The notes beneath the pieces are model-generated. The model saw only the letters and a list, made by a program, of their open reading frames with translations, had not been told where the DNA came from and did no database searches. From Candidatus Latescibacterota bacterium (GTDB lineage Bacteria; JAAXHH01), in NCBI GenBank assembly GCA_012270975.1, contig JAAXHH010000141.1, positions 248,335-312,334 of the forward strand: a stretch of 64,000 nt of DNA, read 5' to 3'. Below, piece after piece: positions 15,989-24,431 of this stretch. Numbering within the stretch: position 1 is the stretch's first letter; the number at the start of each line of letters is the position of its first letter. A program made the translations under genes and the position numbers.

Positions 15989-16513
15989 ATGCCTATAACC
16001 CTAGTCGATCCCACGGTTTCAGCCTCCGCCACGGACCTTCGGCCGGCCCGTCGTCCGCTCGGTCGCGGACACACCGTAGCCGCGCTGGTGAGGAACGGAA
16101 AGCCGAATTCCGATGTCATCCTGCGCGGCGTCTTCGAGCAGTTGAGCAAACGCCTGAACCATCCCGTGGAAGCGGTCGAATTCACCAAGGAAAGCGCCAG
16201 CCGCGTGCTGTCGGAAGAGATGACCGGTCTCATCGCGCGGCGCTGCCACTTCGCCCTTGTGGGCGTCGGCGACTGAGGCTCCTGCAGCGCGTGCAGCATG
16301 CACGATGCCCTCATCCTCGAGCATCTTGAACTACCGTCCGTGCTGCTGTGTACGATCAACTTCACGCACACCGCGCAGGTGATGGCGGAGCAACTGGGAC
16401 GCGGTGACTTTCCGATCATCGAAATCGATCATCCCATTGGCCGGCTCGATGACAGCGAACTCGCGGCCCGGGTCGGCCAGGCGATGGACAAAGTCGTTGA
16501 ACTGTTGATGTAG
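15989..16513 (+). CDS. UGSC-motif selenoprotein (Sec96 encoded by in-frame TGA at 16274-16276)
   Basis: One continuous frame of 174 residues if the TGA at codon 96 is read as selenocysteine; conventional calling would give a 95-residue and a 71-residue ORF. The text around the TGA is VGVGD-U-GSCSACSMHDALILEHLELPS. This is the U-G-S-C redox motif followed by the (V/M)HDA...LE...P pattern that characterises the UGSC (seleno)protein family. The C-terminal half (AEQLGRGDFPIIEIDHPIG...) also matches that family's ending, so both halves belong to one protein. A 6-bp hairpin with loop GCA begins 13 bases after the TGA. U96/C99 would form a selenenylsulfide. GGAG precedes ATG 15989. Substrate unknown; redox function inferred from the motif. 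Confidence 0.85.
16290..16304 (+). promoter_or_regulatory. SECIS-like hairpin after the UGA codon
   Basis: CGTGCA at 16290-16295 pairs with TGCACG at 16299-16304 around the loop GCA. Extension by GCA (16284-16286) with TGC (16306-16308) is possible across an internal loop. The apical loop starts 19 bases after the UGA and its first base is G, which fits the known bacterial SECIS rules (loop about 16-37 bases from UGA, G in the first two loop positions). A competing 5-bp hairpin at 16282-16296 lies too close to the UGA. Confidence 0.65.
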
Positions 16514-16586
16514 GAAATTCATGTAAGTACCCGTGTAACAGTCGGTTTCAATTACGGTAATTATTGTGGCGTTCAGGAGGTGAACC

Positions 16587-19571
16587 ATGTTTAAAACCTG
16601 TTGGAAACTGGTCCCGGCCGCGCTGCTGACCGGGATCGTCAACCTCGCCGCGGAAGCCCAGCAGACGGCACCGCAGGCGGGATTGCGGGAAAACCCTTCG
16701 CGGGTACACGCCCTCGAAAACGCCCGGATATACGTCCGCCCCGATCTCCTGATCGAAAAAGGGGTCGTGGTCATCCGGGACGGGCTGATCGTCGAGGCGG
16801 GGGCCTCCGTCGACATCCCGCCGGATGCCCAGCGGTGGGACTACTCCGGCCAGACGATTTATCCCGGTTTGATCGAGATGTTCACGCAGGCCGGACTGCC
16901 GGAAGACGAAAGGGACCCGTCCTCGGGGTCTACCCACTGGAACCCCGCCGTCCGCCCGGAGCGTTCCGCCGCTGAAGCGTACCGCGTCAGCGAGACTGAG
17001 ATAGAACGGTTGAGGAAAACCGGATTCGCGGCAGCCATGGTCGTGGCGGATCGAGGCGTGTTCGCGGGCAGCAGTGCAGTCGTCAACCTGGGATCCGGAT
17101 CCCCCAATGAGAACATACTGAAGCGCGACGTCTTTCAGCACTTGCGCATGGAACGGAACCGGAACCGCACCTATCCGGCCTCCATGATGGGCGTCGTGGC
17201 CCTCATGCGGCAGACGATCCTCGACGCGCAGTGGTACCGGAACGCCCACGCGGCCTACGCCGCGAATCCCCGCCAGGACCGTCCGGAGGACAATGACGCG
17301 CTGGCGGCGCTCGACAGAGTGGCCGCCCGCGGCCAGGCCGTGCTCATGAGTGTCGATGACGACCACGCCTTCCTGCGCGCCGCCCGACTGGCCGATGAAT
17401 TCGGATTGCGGCTCCTCGTACGGGGCAGCGGCGATGAATACCGCATGCTGGAGGCGGTCCGCGAAGCGGGTGCGCCCGTCATCCTGCCCATCGATTTTCC
17501 CCGGTCGGACGATCTCTCCGTCTCCACGCCGGAAGATGCCCTGGACGTCACCCTGGCCGCACTGCGGCACTGGGAACTGGCGCCCGGGAATCCCGGACGG
17601 CTGCATCGGGCAGGGATCCCCATCGCGCTAAGCAGTACGAGGTTGGACAAGGGCGCCGAATTTCACGAAAGGGTGCGTGAGGCGATCGAGCACGGGTTGG
17701 AATATGAAGCGGCGCTGGCCGCGTTGACCACGACGCCCGCGTCCATGCTCGGACTGAGTAGCCGCCTCGGAACCCTGGATCCCGGCAAGCTGGCCAACAT
17801 GACCATTACCGACGGCCCCCTCTTCGCGGAGAACGTGAACGTGCAGGACGTCTGGGTCGCGGGCAACCGCCACGTGGTCACCCCCCGGCCGGTCACCGAT
17901 CCCCGGGGCGCGTGGGTGGTCGTCCTGGAGGGTGACAGCCTGTCGCTGTCCATCGAAGGCACACCGGGGGCGCCGCAAGGGACCCTGGACAAGGAAGGGA
18001 ACGCCATGCGGGCGATAAGCATGGCGTTGGAAGACGCGCGTCTCGCATTCAGCGTGGAGGACGAGACGCTGGGAGAAGCCGGCGTATGGCGTTTCTCGGG
18101 TTCGATCCAGGGAGACCGGATCACCGGCCGGGGGATCCGCCCCGGCGGCGAAAGCGTGGTCTGGTCGGCCGAACGCACCGCACCGCGAGAAGCGGAAACG
18201 AAGGACATACCCGCGCCGGCCGATGTGGCCGAGCCTCCAGCGCTGTACCCTCCGGGCGCCTTCGGCAGGGAAAGCGTACCGGCGCAACCGGTACATCTCG
18301 TCGTCCGGAACGCCACGGTGTGGACGCTGGACGAGCGGGGCAAGCTCGAGAACGCGGATGTATTGATCCGCGAAGGGAAAATCGCGGAAGTCGGCACGGG
18401 CGTCACAGCGCCGGAAAACGCCGTGGAGATCGACGGGACCGGCAAGCACGTCACGCCCGGTATCATCGACGCCCATTCGCACACGGCTATCCTGGAGGGC
18501 ATTAACGAAGGAACGCAGGCCGTGACCGCCGAGGTGGGCATCGGCGACGTCATCGACAGCCACGATATCGCCATGTACCGGGAATTGGCCGGAGGACTCA
18601 CGGTGGCCAATATACTGCACGGTTCGGCCAACCCCATCGGAGGGAAGAACCAGATCATCAAGCTGAGGTGGGGCGCCGGTCCCGAGGTGCTCAAGTTCAC
18701 GGAGGCCAAGGCGGGGATTAAATTCGCCCTGGGCGAAAACGTCAAGCGCAGCAACTGGCGCATCCTCAGCGACCGCTATCCGCAGAGCCGCATGGGGGTC
18801 GAGCAGATCATCCGCGACCGGTTCCGGGCGGCCCGGGAGTACCAGCAGTCATGGGACAGATACGAGGCGCTGGCCGACAAGTCCGACGTCGTGCCGCTCC
18901 GCCGGGATCTCGAACTGGAAACCCTGCAGGAAGTCCTCACCGGTGAGCGCCTCGTCCACTGCCACTCCTATCGGCAGGACGAGATCCTGATGCTCCTTCG
19001 AGTGGCCGATGACTTCGGGTTCACGATCGGTACCTTTCAGCACGTGCTGGAGGGATACAAGGTCGCGCCGGAGCTGGCCGCCCACGGCGCGGGCGCATCC
19101 GCTTTCAGCGACTGGTGGGCCTTCAAGGTGGAAGCTTACGACGCCATTCCCCATAACGGGGCGTTGATGCACGACGCAGGCGTGCTGGTCACCTTCAACT
19201 CCGACAGCAACGAACTCGCCCGGCGTTTGAACACGGAAGCCGCCAAGGCGGTGAAGTACGGCGGGGTGGACGAGGTGGAAGCCCTGAAGTTCGTCACATT
19301 GAACGCGGCGATCCAACTGGCCGTCGATCCCTGGGTCGGATCACTCGAGCCGGGCAAGGACGCCGACTTCGTGATCTGGAACGGCCATCCCCTGTCCACT
19401 TATACGAAGTGCGAACAGACGTGGATCGACGGAAGGAAGTACTTCGATATCGAAGAGGACCGGCAGATGCGGATCGAAGTTGAAAGAGAACGGACCCGGC
19501 TGATTCAGAAACTGCTTAGATCTCCAGAAGCAGACGAGTCCGAGACCGAAGAACAAGCGCCGGAGGCGTAA
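16587..19571 (+). CDS. Exported tandem amidohydrolase (degenerate N-domain plus metal-binding C-domain)
   Basis: 994 residues, about twice the usual family length. ATG 16587 follows AGGAGGTG; residues 1-24 are a signal peptide ending AAEAQ. Two imidazolonepropionase-like amidohydrolase domains follow: residues about 35-440, where the first metal motif expected after YPGLIE is F99-T-Q101 instead of HxH, and about 565-970, which has intact H630-S-H632 (PGIIDAHSHTAI), HCHSY and the closing FNSDSNELARR and LEPGKDADFVIWNGHP segments. Residues about 440-530 form a linker like the insert in peptidase-type members. Only the second domain should bind the catalytic metals. The product would act in the periplasm on peptides or cyclic amides; substrate unknown. 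Co-directional with another amidohydrolase gene 39 bases downstream. Confidence 0.85.
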   Translation: MFKTCWKLVPAALLTGIVNLAAEAQQTAPQAGLRENPSRVHALENARIYVRPDLLIEKGVVVIRDGLIVEAGASVDIPPDAQRWDYSGQTIYPGLIEMFTQAGLPEDERDPSSGSTHWNPAVRPERSAAEAYRVSETEIERLRKTGFAAAMVVADRGVFAGSSAVVNLGSGSPNENILKRDVFQHLRMERNRNRTYPASMMGVVALMRQTILDAQWYRNAHAAYAANPRQDRPEDNDALAALDRVAARGQAVLMSVDDDHAFLRAARLADEFGLRLLVRGSGDEYRMLEAVREAGAPVILPIDFPRSDDLSVSTPEDALDVTLAALRHWELAPGNPGRLHRAGIPIALSSTRLDKGAEFHERVREAIEHGLEYEAALAALTTTPASMLGLSSRLGTLDPGKLANMTITDGPLFAENVNVQDVWVAGNRHVVTPRPVTDPRGAWVVVLEGDSLSLSIEGTPGAPQGTLDKEGNAMRAISMALEDARLAFSVEDETLGEAGVWRFSGSIQGDRITGRGIRPGGESVVWSAERTAPREAETKDIPAPADVAEPPALYPPGAFGRESVPAQPVHLVVRNATVWTLDERGKLENADVLIREGKIAEVGTGVTAPENAVEIDGTGKHVTPGIIDAHSHTAILEGINEGTQAVTAEVGIGDVIDSHDIAMYRELAGGLTVANILHGSANPIGGKNQIIKLRWGAGPEVLKFTEAKAGIKFALGENVKRSNWRILSDRYPQSRMGVEQIIRDRFRAAREYQQSWDRYEALADKSDVVPLRRDLELETLQEVLTGERLVHCHSYRQDEILMLLRVADDFGFTIGTFQHVLEGYKVAPELAAHGAGASAFSDWWAFKVEAYDAIPHNGALMHDAGVLVTFNSDSNELARRLNTEAAKAVKYGGVDEVEALKFVTLNAAIQLAVDPWVGSLEPGKDADFVIWNGHPLSTYTKCEQTWIDGRKYFDIEEDRQMRIEVERERTRLIQKLLRSPEADESETEEQAPEA

Positions 19572-19610
19572 GCCCGTACAAGCCGGTATCCCGGCGAATG
19601 GAGGCTGGAA

Positions 19611-21005
19611 ATGGCAGCATTACCCCGCGCATCACTGGGGACGGACCCGTCGGCGAAAACCGCCGGCACGTGGTGGAAGCGAACCGCGGTTCCGTTGATG
19701 TTTCTTTTGCTTGTATCGGGACTCGCTTTCGGTCCCCTGGTCCACGAAGCGGCGGCGTCCAAGCAGAAACCGGCCGGACCGCAGGTACAGCCCATCGCGC
19801 TGGCCGGCGGAACGGTCCATACGGTAAGCGGCGGCGTCATCGAGGGCGCCACGGTGCTTTTCGAGTCCGGCGTCATTACCGGCATCGGGACCGACCTGGC
19901 CCTGCCCGAAAACACCCGGGTGATCGATGTTACAGGGAAACATGTGTATCCCGGCTTGATCGCCGCACCGACGACCCTTGGCCTCACCGAGATCGGCTCG
20001 GTGTGGGCGACCCATGACAATATCGAAACCGGGAACGTGACCCCCAGCGTCCGAGCGGTGACCGCCGTGAACCCCGACAGTGAATACTTCCCGGTCGCCC
20101 GGGCCAACGGGATCCTGACCGCCCTGACCATGCCGGGCGGGGGACTGATCTCCGGTCTTTCCGGGCTGATCGCGATGGATGGCTGGACCACCGAGGGAAT
20201 GACCCTTGTTGCGACGGTGGGGCTTCACGTTCGATGGCCATCCTACCGCGTTCGCGACATTCCCAGCCTGGGCAGCCGGGAGGACCAGATCAAAGATCGC
20301 AAGGCGGCCATTACCCGGCTTCGCGACGCCTTTCGTGAAGCCAGGGCGTACATGATTGCGAAGGAGGCAGAGCGTGACGGAGGGCCTTTTCATCCCTCGG
20401 ACCTCGACTGGGAGTCCATGATCCCGGTGCTCAGGAAGGAACTGCCCGTTTTCATACACGCGTCTGAAGAAAAGCAGATCCACGCCGCGATCGACTGGGC
20501 GCTGGCTGAAGATCTAAGGATCGTCCTGGTCGGCGGCGCCGACGTCTGGCGGGTAGCGGACCGGTTGAAGGAGAATGATATCCCCGTTATCATCGGCGCC
20601 GTGCATTACCTGCCCGCCCGTCGTTGGGAGGCCTACGACACGCCTTTCACCAATGCCCTGAAGCTGCATGAGGCCGGCCTGGCCTTCTGTATCGGCGAGG
20701 GCGGAGGCGCTTCAAACGTGCGGAACCTCCCATATCACGCTGCCACCGCGGCGGCCTACGGCCTTCCGAAGGAAGAGGCGCTCAAGTCCGTCACCCTTTA
20801 CCCCGCGCGTATTCTCGGGGTGGAGGACCGGCTCGGTTCCCTGGAGACGGGCAAGGACGCTACGCTGATCGTGACCACTGGAGACCCGCTCGAGATCATG
20901 ACCCAGGTGGAGCAGGCCTTCATCCAGGGCCGTCCGGTCGATATCAGCAGCAAACACACCGATCTTTACGACAAGTACCGGACCCGGCTGGAGCAGATGA
21001 AGTAA
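19611..21005 (+). CDS. Amidohydrolase-family exported protein lacking the first HxH motif
   Basis: 464 residues; ATG 19611 is preceded by GGAGG. A long N-region with WWKR leads into a hydrophobic signal (VPLMFLLLVSGLAFGPL). The mature part has the amidohydrolase frame: beta-sandwich ALAGGTVHTVSGG, TGKHVYPGLIAAPTTLG where HxH is expected, a barrel with VFIHASEEKQIHAAI and LVGGADVWRVADRL, and the C-terminal GSLETGKDATLIVTTGDPLEIM. The missing first metal pair suggests it is a non-catalytic partner of the tandem amidohydrolase before it, or uses another metal arrangement. Paired exported amidohydrolases of this type are common neighbours in heterotrophs. Confidence 0.82.
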   Translation: MAALPRASLGTDPSAKTAGTWWKRTAVPLMFLLLVSGLAFGPLVHEAAASKQKPAGPQVQPIALAGGTVHTVSGGVIEGATVLFESGVITGIGTDLALPENTRVIDVTGKHVYPGLIAAPTTLGLTEIGSVWATHDNIETGNVTPSVRAVTAVNPDSEYFPVARANGILTALTMPGGGLISGLSGLIAMDGWTTEGMTLVATVGLHVRWPSYRVRDIPSLGSREDQIKDRKAAITRLRDAFREARAYMIAKEAERDGGPFHPSDLDWESMIPVLRKELPVFIHASEEKQIHAAIDWALAEDLRIVLVGGADVWRVADRLKENDIPVIIGAVHYLPARRWEAYDTPFTNALKLHEAGLAFCIGEGGGASNVRNLPYHAATAAAYGLPKEEALKSVTLYPARILGVEDRLGSLETGKDATLIVTTGDPLEIMTQVEQAFIQGRPVDISSKHTDLYDKYRTRLEQMK

Positions 21006-21034
21006 GATCCGGTCGCTGAATCCAGCACCACGAC

Positions 21035-22051
21035 ATGTCCTATTCAATACTCCTCAGCGGTTGCGGCAGCGCGGGCAAGTATGTTGCCCATGTGGCCGAG
21101 CAAAGCGCCCGCGCCCGCGTGACCGCCCTCTTCGACCCGGTCGCGGAGAAGCTCGCAGCGGCCAGGGCGCGCTACCCCGATGCGGTTACCGGTGACGATC
21201 TCGGATCACTGATCGCGGATGCGCGGCCGGACATCGTCGCCGTGGCCGGACCGGACCACCTGCACGCCGACCAGACCGTCCTGGCCCTGGAATTCGGTGC
21301 CCATGCCCTCGTGGAGAAGCCGCTGGCCACGACCGTGGCCGACGCCCGGCGCATCATGGACGCCGCCGATCGGACGGGCCTGACCGTGATGACGGATCAT
21401 ACCATCCGGTACATGTATCCCTGGCGGGAGATGTCCCTGGCGGCCCGGTCGGGTGAAATCGGCGACATCTTCTTCATCCAGGGCGACTACATCCACGACA
21501 TGTGGTCCATCTACCATCCCGGCGGGCGCGGCCACACACCCTGGCGGATAGACGACCGGAATCCGCAGAACATCCTGCTGGGCGGCGGCTGCCATCCCAT
21601 CGACAACATCCTGTCCACGGTTGACTCGCCCGTCGTGGAGGTCTTCGCCTATAGCAGCAAGATGAGCGTGCCCGAGTTTCCCGCGGACGACTGCTATATC
21701 GTCATGCTGAAGTTCGAGAACGGGGTGCTGGGCAAAGTCTTTGTGTCCAGCGGCTGTTCCGGACACGGCATGGGTGGCGGCATGCTGGCCGTATACGGCA
21801 CCGAAGGGACGCTCTGGAACGGAAAGCTGTACCGCAGGGGGGAGGAACCCGTGACGCTGCCCAACGTCTCCGACGAGGCCGCCGTGGGCGGTCACGGCTG
21901 GGGCCGTTCCGTCATCGATTTCCTGGACACGCTCGACGGGCGCATCGAAAACCCGATTCCCGCCCGCATGGGCGCCCGCGTCGTGGCCGTCTGCGAGGCC
22001 GGGCTCGAATCCGTCCGCACCGGCCGGCCGCAAACACCGGACTGGCCGTGA
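21035..22051 (+). CDS. Gfo/Idh/MocA family oxidoreductase
   Basis: 338 residues. The N-terminal Rossmann fold binds NAD(P): ILLSGCGSAGKYVAHVAE, then PDIVAVAGPDHLHADQTVLALEFGAHALVEKPLATTVADA with the family EKP motif (catalytic Lys). The C-terminal half holds the substrate domain with GGGCHPIDNILS, in which His is the usual proton relay. No signal peptide. It probably oxidises or reduces a sugar, inositol or similar polyol. It is convergent with the frameshifted TIM-barrel gene 22 bases away, whose family often works with Gfo-type enzymes on sugar derivatives. Confidence 0.88.
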   Translation: MSYSILLSGCGSAGKYVAHVAEQSARARVTALFDPVAEKLAAARARYPDAVTGDDLGSLIADARPDIVAVAGPDHLHADQTVLALEFGAHALVEKPLATTVADARRIMDAADRTGLTVMTDHTIRYMYPWREMSLAARSGEIGDIFFIQGDYIHDMWSIYHPGGRGHTPWRIDDRNPQNILLGGGCHPIDNILSTVDSPVVEVFAYSSKMSVPEFPADDCYIVMLKFENGVLGKVFVSSGCSGHGMGGGMLAVYGTEGTLWNGKLYRRGEEPVTLPNVSDEAAVGGHGWGRSVIDFLDTLDGRIENPIPARMGARVVAVCEAGLESVRTGRPQTPDWP

Positions 22052-22073
22052 GCCATCCCACCGGCGCGGCGAG

Positions 22074-22909
22074 CTAGTCCGGTTTCAGGTTCTGGCCCGG
22101 TTTCAGGTTCTGGCCCGGTTTCAGCCCACTGAAGAAGGCCATGCTCTTCTCCGCTGCGTCGCGCAGCCCGGCCTTCCTGTAGACCTTCACCGAAGCGAAA
22201 TGGGGATACCCGGCGCCTTCCAGGGCATCGAGGACGGCCGCGAAGTCGATGCGGCCGGTACCCGGCAATCCGCCGTGGCTTTCGCAGAGATGAACGTGCC
22301 TTAGACGGGCGCCGCAGGCGTGGATGGGCTGTACGAGGGAGGTCTCCTCGATATTCATGTGGATGGTGTCGACCATGGGATGGAAGGCGGTGGATCCGAT
22401 GTCCCGGATCAGGCGCAGGACTTCCTCGACGCTGTTGTTGAACCCCACCTGGAGGTGGTTTACCGGTTCTATTACGATTTCAACCCCCCTGGCCTCGGCT
22501 TCCCGCCCCACCTGTTGCAGACTGGATACGATCCGTGCATGGGCGGCCGCCGGATCCGGTTCGTCGGAGCGCAGGCCCTGCAACAGGCCCACCACCAGGA
22601 TGGCGCCGAACCGATTTGCGACCTCCATGTTCTCCACCAGCCGCTCGACCGTTCGGTCGCGGATGGACGCGTCCGGGGCGCAGAGACAGAGTCCCTCCCC
22701 GTATACGCCGCGCCGGTGAGCAGCGAAACGACCGGCAGATCATTCGCTCGGGCGGCGTCCTCGACCTGATCCAGCAGGCCGGCCAGTTCCGGGGCAAGGT
22801 TCAGTTCCACGCCGTCATATCCGATGGAACGTATGAAACGGAAGGTGTCGTCTATACTCCCGCCCCATCGGGACGGCGGATCGATCAGCATGTAACCGAG
22901 ATGATTCAT
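22074..22909 (-). pseudogene. Sugar phosphate isomerase/epimerase-like TIM barrel, split by a frameshift
   Basis: Reads from ATG at 22909. The first part (MNHLGYMLIDPPSRWGGS..., to about LLTGAAYTG) is in one frame; the rest resumes in another frame as EGLCLCAPDASIRDRTVERL and continues to VKVYRKAGLRDAAEKSMAFF and a stop at 22074. The break lies in a run of four C on the plus strand at 22697-22700; one more C would restore a single protein of about 278 residues. The joined product has the xylose-isomerase-like core with metal ligands in IVIEPVNHLQ, HPMVDTIHMNIEE and HVHLCESHGG. This is either a sequencing or assembly error in a homopolymer, a true inactivating indel, or slippage expression. 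The C-terminus ends in an 18-bp tandem repeat. Confidence 0.8.
22080..22124 (-). repeat. 18-bp tandem repeat at the 3' end of the TIM-barrel gene
   Basis: CGGTTTCAGGTTCTGGCC is repeated at 22080-22097 and 22098-22115, with a third half copy at 22116-22124. On the coding strand it adds LKPGQN units to the C-terminus (LKPGQNLKPGQNLKPD), probably by replication slippage. Confidence 0.85.
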
Positions 22910-22939
22910 GCATCACAATATAGGTTGTTGCCCGAAGCG

Positions 22940-22985
22940 CCTGATAGATGTTTCTTAGTTGAGATCCGATCCAGCTCAAATCAGG
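22940..22985 (+). promoter_or_regulatory. Structured leader that may mask the antiporter ribosome-binding site
   Basis: Two stacked stems: CCTGAT (22940-22945) with ATCAGG (22980-22985), and TTGAG (22959-22963) with CTCAA (22975-22979). The outer 3' arm includes the first bases of AGGGG (22983-22987), the Shine-Dalgarno of GTG 22995. This could be translational control or a riboswitch-like leader; no known class was recognised. Confidence 0.3.
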
Positions 22986-22994
22986 GGACCCCCA

Positions 22995-24401
22995 GTGGAA
23001 ACCGATCTCGGCATCCTATCCATCGTGCCGCCGGCCCTTGCCATCGTACTGGCCTTCCTGACCCGGAACGCCGTGTATTCCCTGGCGGTGGCCTGCCTGG
23101 TGGGCGTCCTGATCGCGGGCCAGGGGCCCCTGGGATTTTCGCAGTTGATGATCGACGCGATCGGGAATACCAGTTTCTCCTGGGTATTCATGCTTGAAAT
23201 CTGCATCGGGATCATGATCGCCTTCTTCATGCGCACCGGTGCCATCCAGGCCTTCACCCAGTTCGTTGCGTACCGGAAGTTGTCGCGCAAAGGCGTGCAG
23301 CTCTGGACGTGGCTGCTGGGCATGTTTGTATTCTTTAGCGACTATTTCAGCCCGCTCTTCGTCGGGACCACGATGCGCAGTCTGGCCGACAAGGCGCGGA
23401 TATCCAGGGAGAAGCTGGCCTATATCGCCGACTCCACCTCCGCCCCGGTCATCGTTCTCCTGCCCTTCACGGGTTGGGCGATCTACATATCGGGGCTCAC
23501 CATCGGCATGGGACCCATCGCCGATGCCGGCGATGCGCTGAACGTGTTCATTCATTCCATTCCCTACAACATCTACGCCATGACGGCGGTCATCCTGGTC
23601 GGGTTGATCGCCGCCGGACTGGTCCCGGAGTTCGGACCCATGAAGAACGCGGAACGCCGGGCCATGGACGAAGGCAAGGTGCTGAGAGACGGCGCGGTCC
23701 CGCTCATCGGACGGGAGCTGACCGAAACCCCCATGTTCCCGGACATAAAACCCCGCCTGTTCCTGAACTTCATCCTGCCCGTCATCCTGATCATCGTCAT
23801 CGTCCTGGGTTCCTTTGTGCTCACGGGATCCGCGAAGACGCTGGAGGCCTATCTCGCCGTCGTCATCTTTCTCGGCGTGTCGATCCGCATCCAGGGCATC
23901 CGGCTGAACGACATCATGGATACGGCGATGACGGGCATAAAGGGGATCATGCCGGCCATCATGATCCTGGTTTTCGCCTACACGATCAACCAGTTGAGCA
24001 GAGACATGGGCACGGCCGATTACATGGTATCGATTTCGAGAGACTTCCTCACCCCGTCCATGCTCCCCCTGGCCACCTACCTGCTGGCGGCGGTGATGGC
24101 CTTCTCCACCGGCACGTCCTGGGGCACCTTCGCCATCATGCTGCCGATCGCGGTGCCCGTGGCCCTGGTGTATTCAGGGGACGCGCTGACCGACATCGTA
24201 TACGCGACCATTGCGGCCGTGGCCGGCGGCGGGGTCTTCGGCGACCACTGCTCTCCGCTTTCCGATACCTCGATTCTCGCTTCGACCGGGGCGGCATCGG
24301 ATCATATCGATCACGTCAGGACCCAGATTCCCTACGCGATGATCGCCGCCGTGCTGACCGGCGTCGTATACCTCGTCATGGGGCTGACCGTATGGTCCTG
24401 A
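22995..24401 (+). CDS. NhaC-type Na+/H+ antiporter family membrane protein
   Basis: 468 residues from GTG 22995, which has AGGGG seven bases upstream; a TTG at 22959 would add 12 residues. About 10-12 hydrophobic helices are visible. Family motifs include the paired half-helix Gly/Ser-rich segments DSTSAPVIVLLPFTGWAIYI and FSTGTSWGTFAIMLPIA and the conserved GGGVFGDHCSPLSDTSILAS. NhaC-type proteins exchange Na+ for H+ or move organic anions with Na+. The gene lies between TIM-barrel isomerase genes and a second large membrane protein, so it may instead import a sugar acid or amino acid derivative. Confidence 0.88.
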   Translation: METDLGILSIVPPALAIVLAFLTRNAVYSLAVACLVGVLIAGQGPLGFSQLMIDAIGNTSFSWVFMLEICIGIMIAFFMRTGAIQAFTQFVAYRKLSRKGVQLWTWLLGMFVFFSDYFSPLFVGTTMRSLADKARISREKLAYIADSTSAPVIVLLPFTGWAIYISGLTIGMGPIADAGDALNVFIHSIPYNIYAMTAVILVGLIAAGLVPEFGPMKNAERRAMDEGKVLRDGAVPLIGRELTETPMFPDIKPRLFLNFILPVILIIVIVLGSFVLTGSAKTLEAYLAVVIFLGVSIRIQGIRLNDIMDTAMTGIKGIMPAIMILVFAYTINQLSRDMGTADYMVSISRDFLTPSMLPLATYLLAAVMAFSTGTSWGTFAIMLPIAVPVALVYSGDALTDIVYATIAAVAGGGVFGDHCSPLSDTSILASTGAASDHIDHVRTQIPYAMIAAVLTGVVYLVMGLTVWS

Positions 24402-24431
24402 CGGCCTGCACCTGACCATTCCCGCTCGACC

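Noticed and set aside
16274..16276. TGA as a nonsense mutation splitting a pseudogene
   Set aside because: The downstream half keeps the family pattern without decay, the residue is followed by GSC, and a SECIS-like hairpin is correctly spaced.
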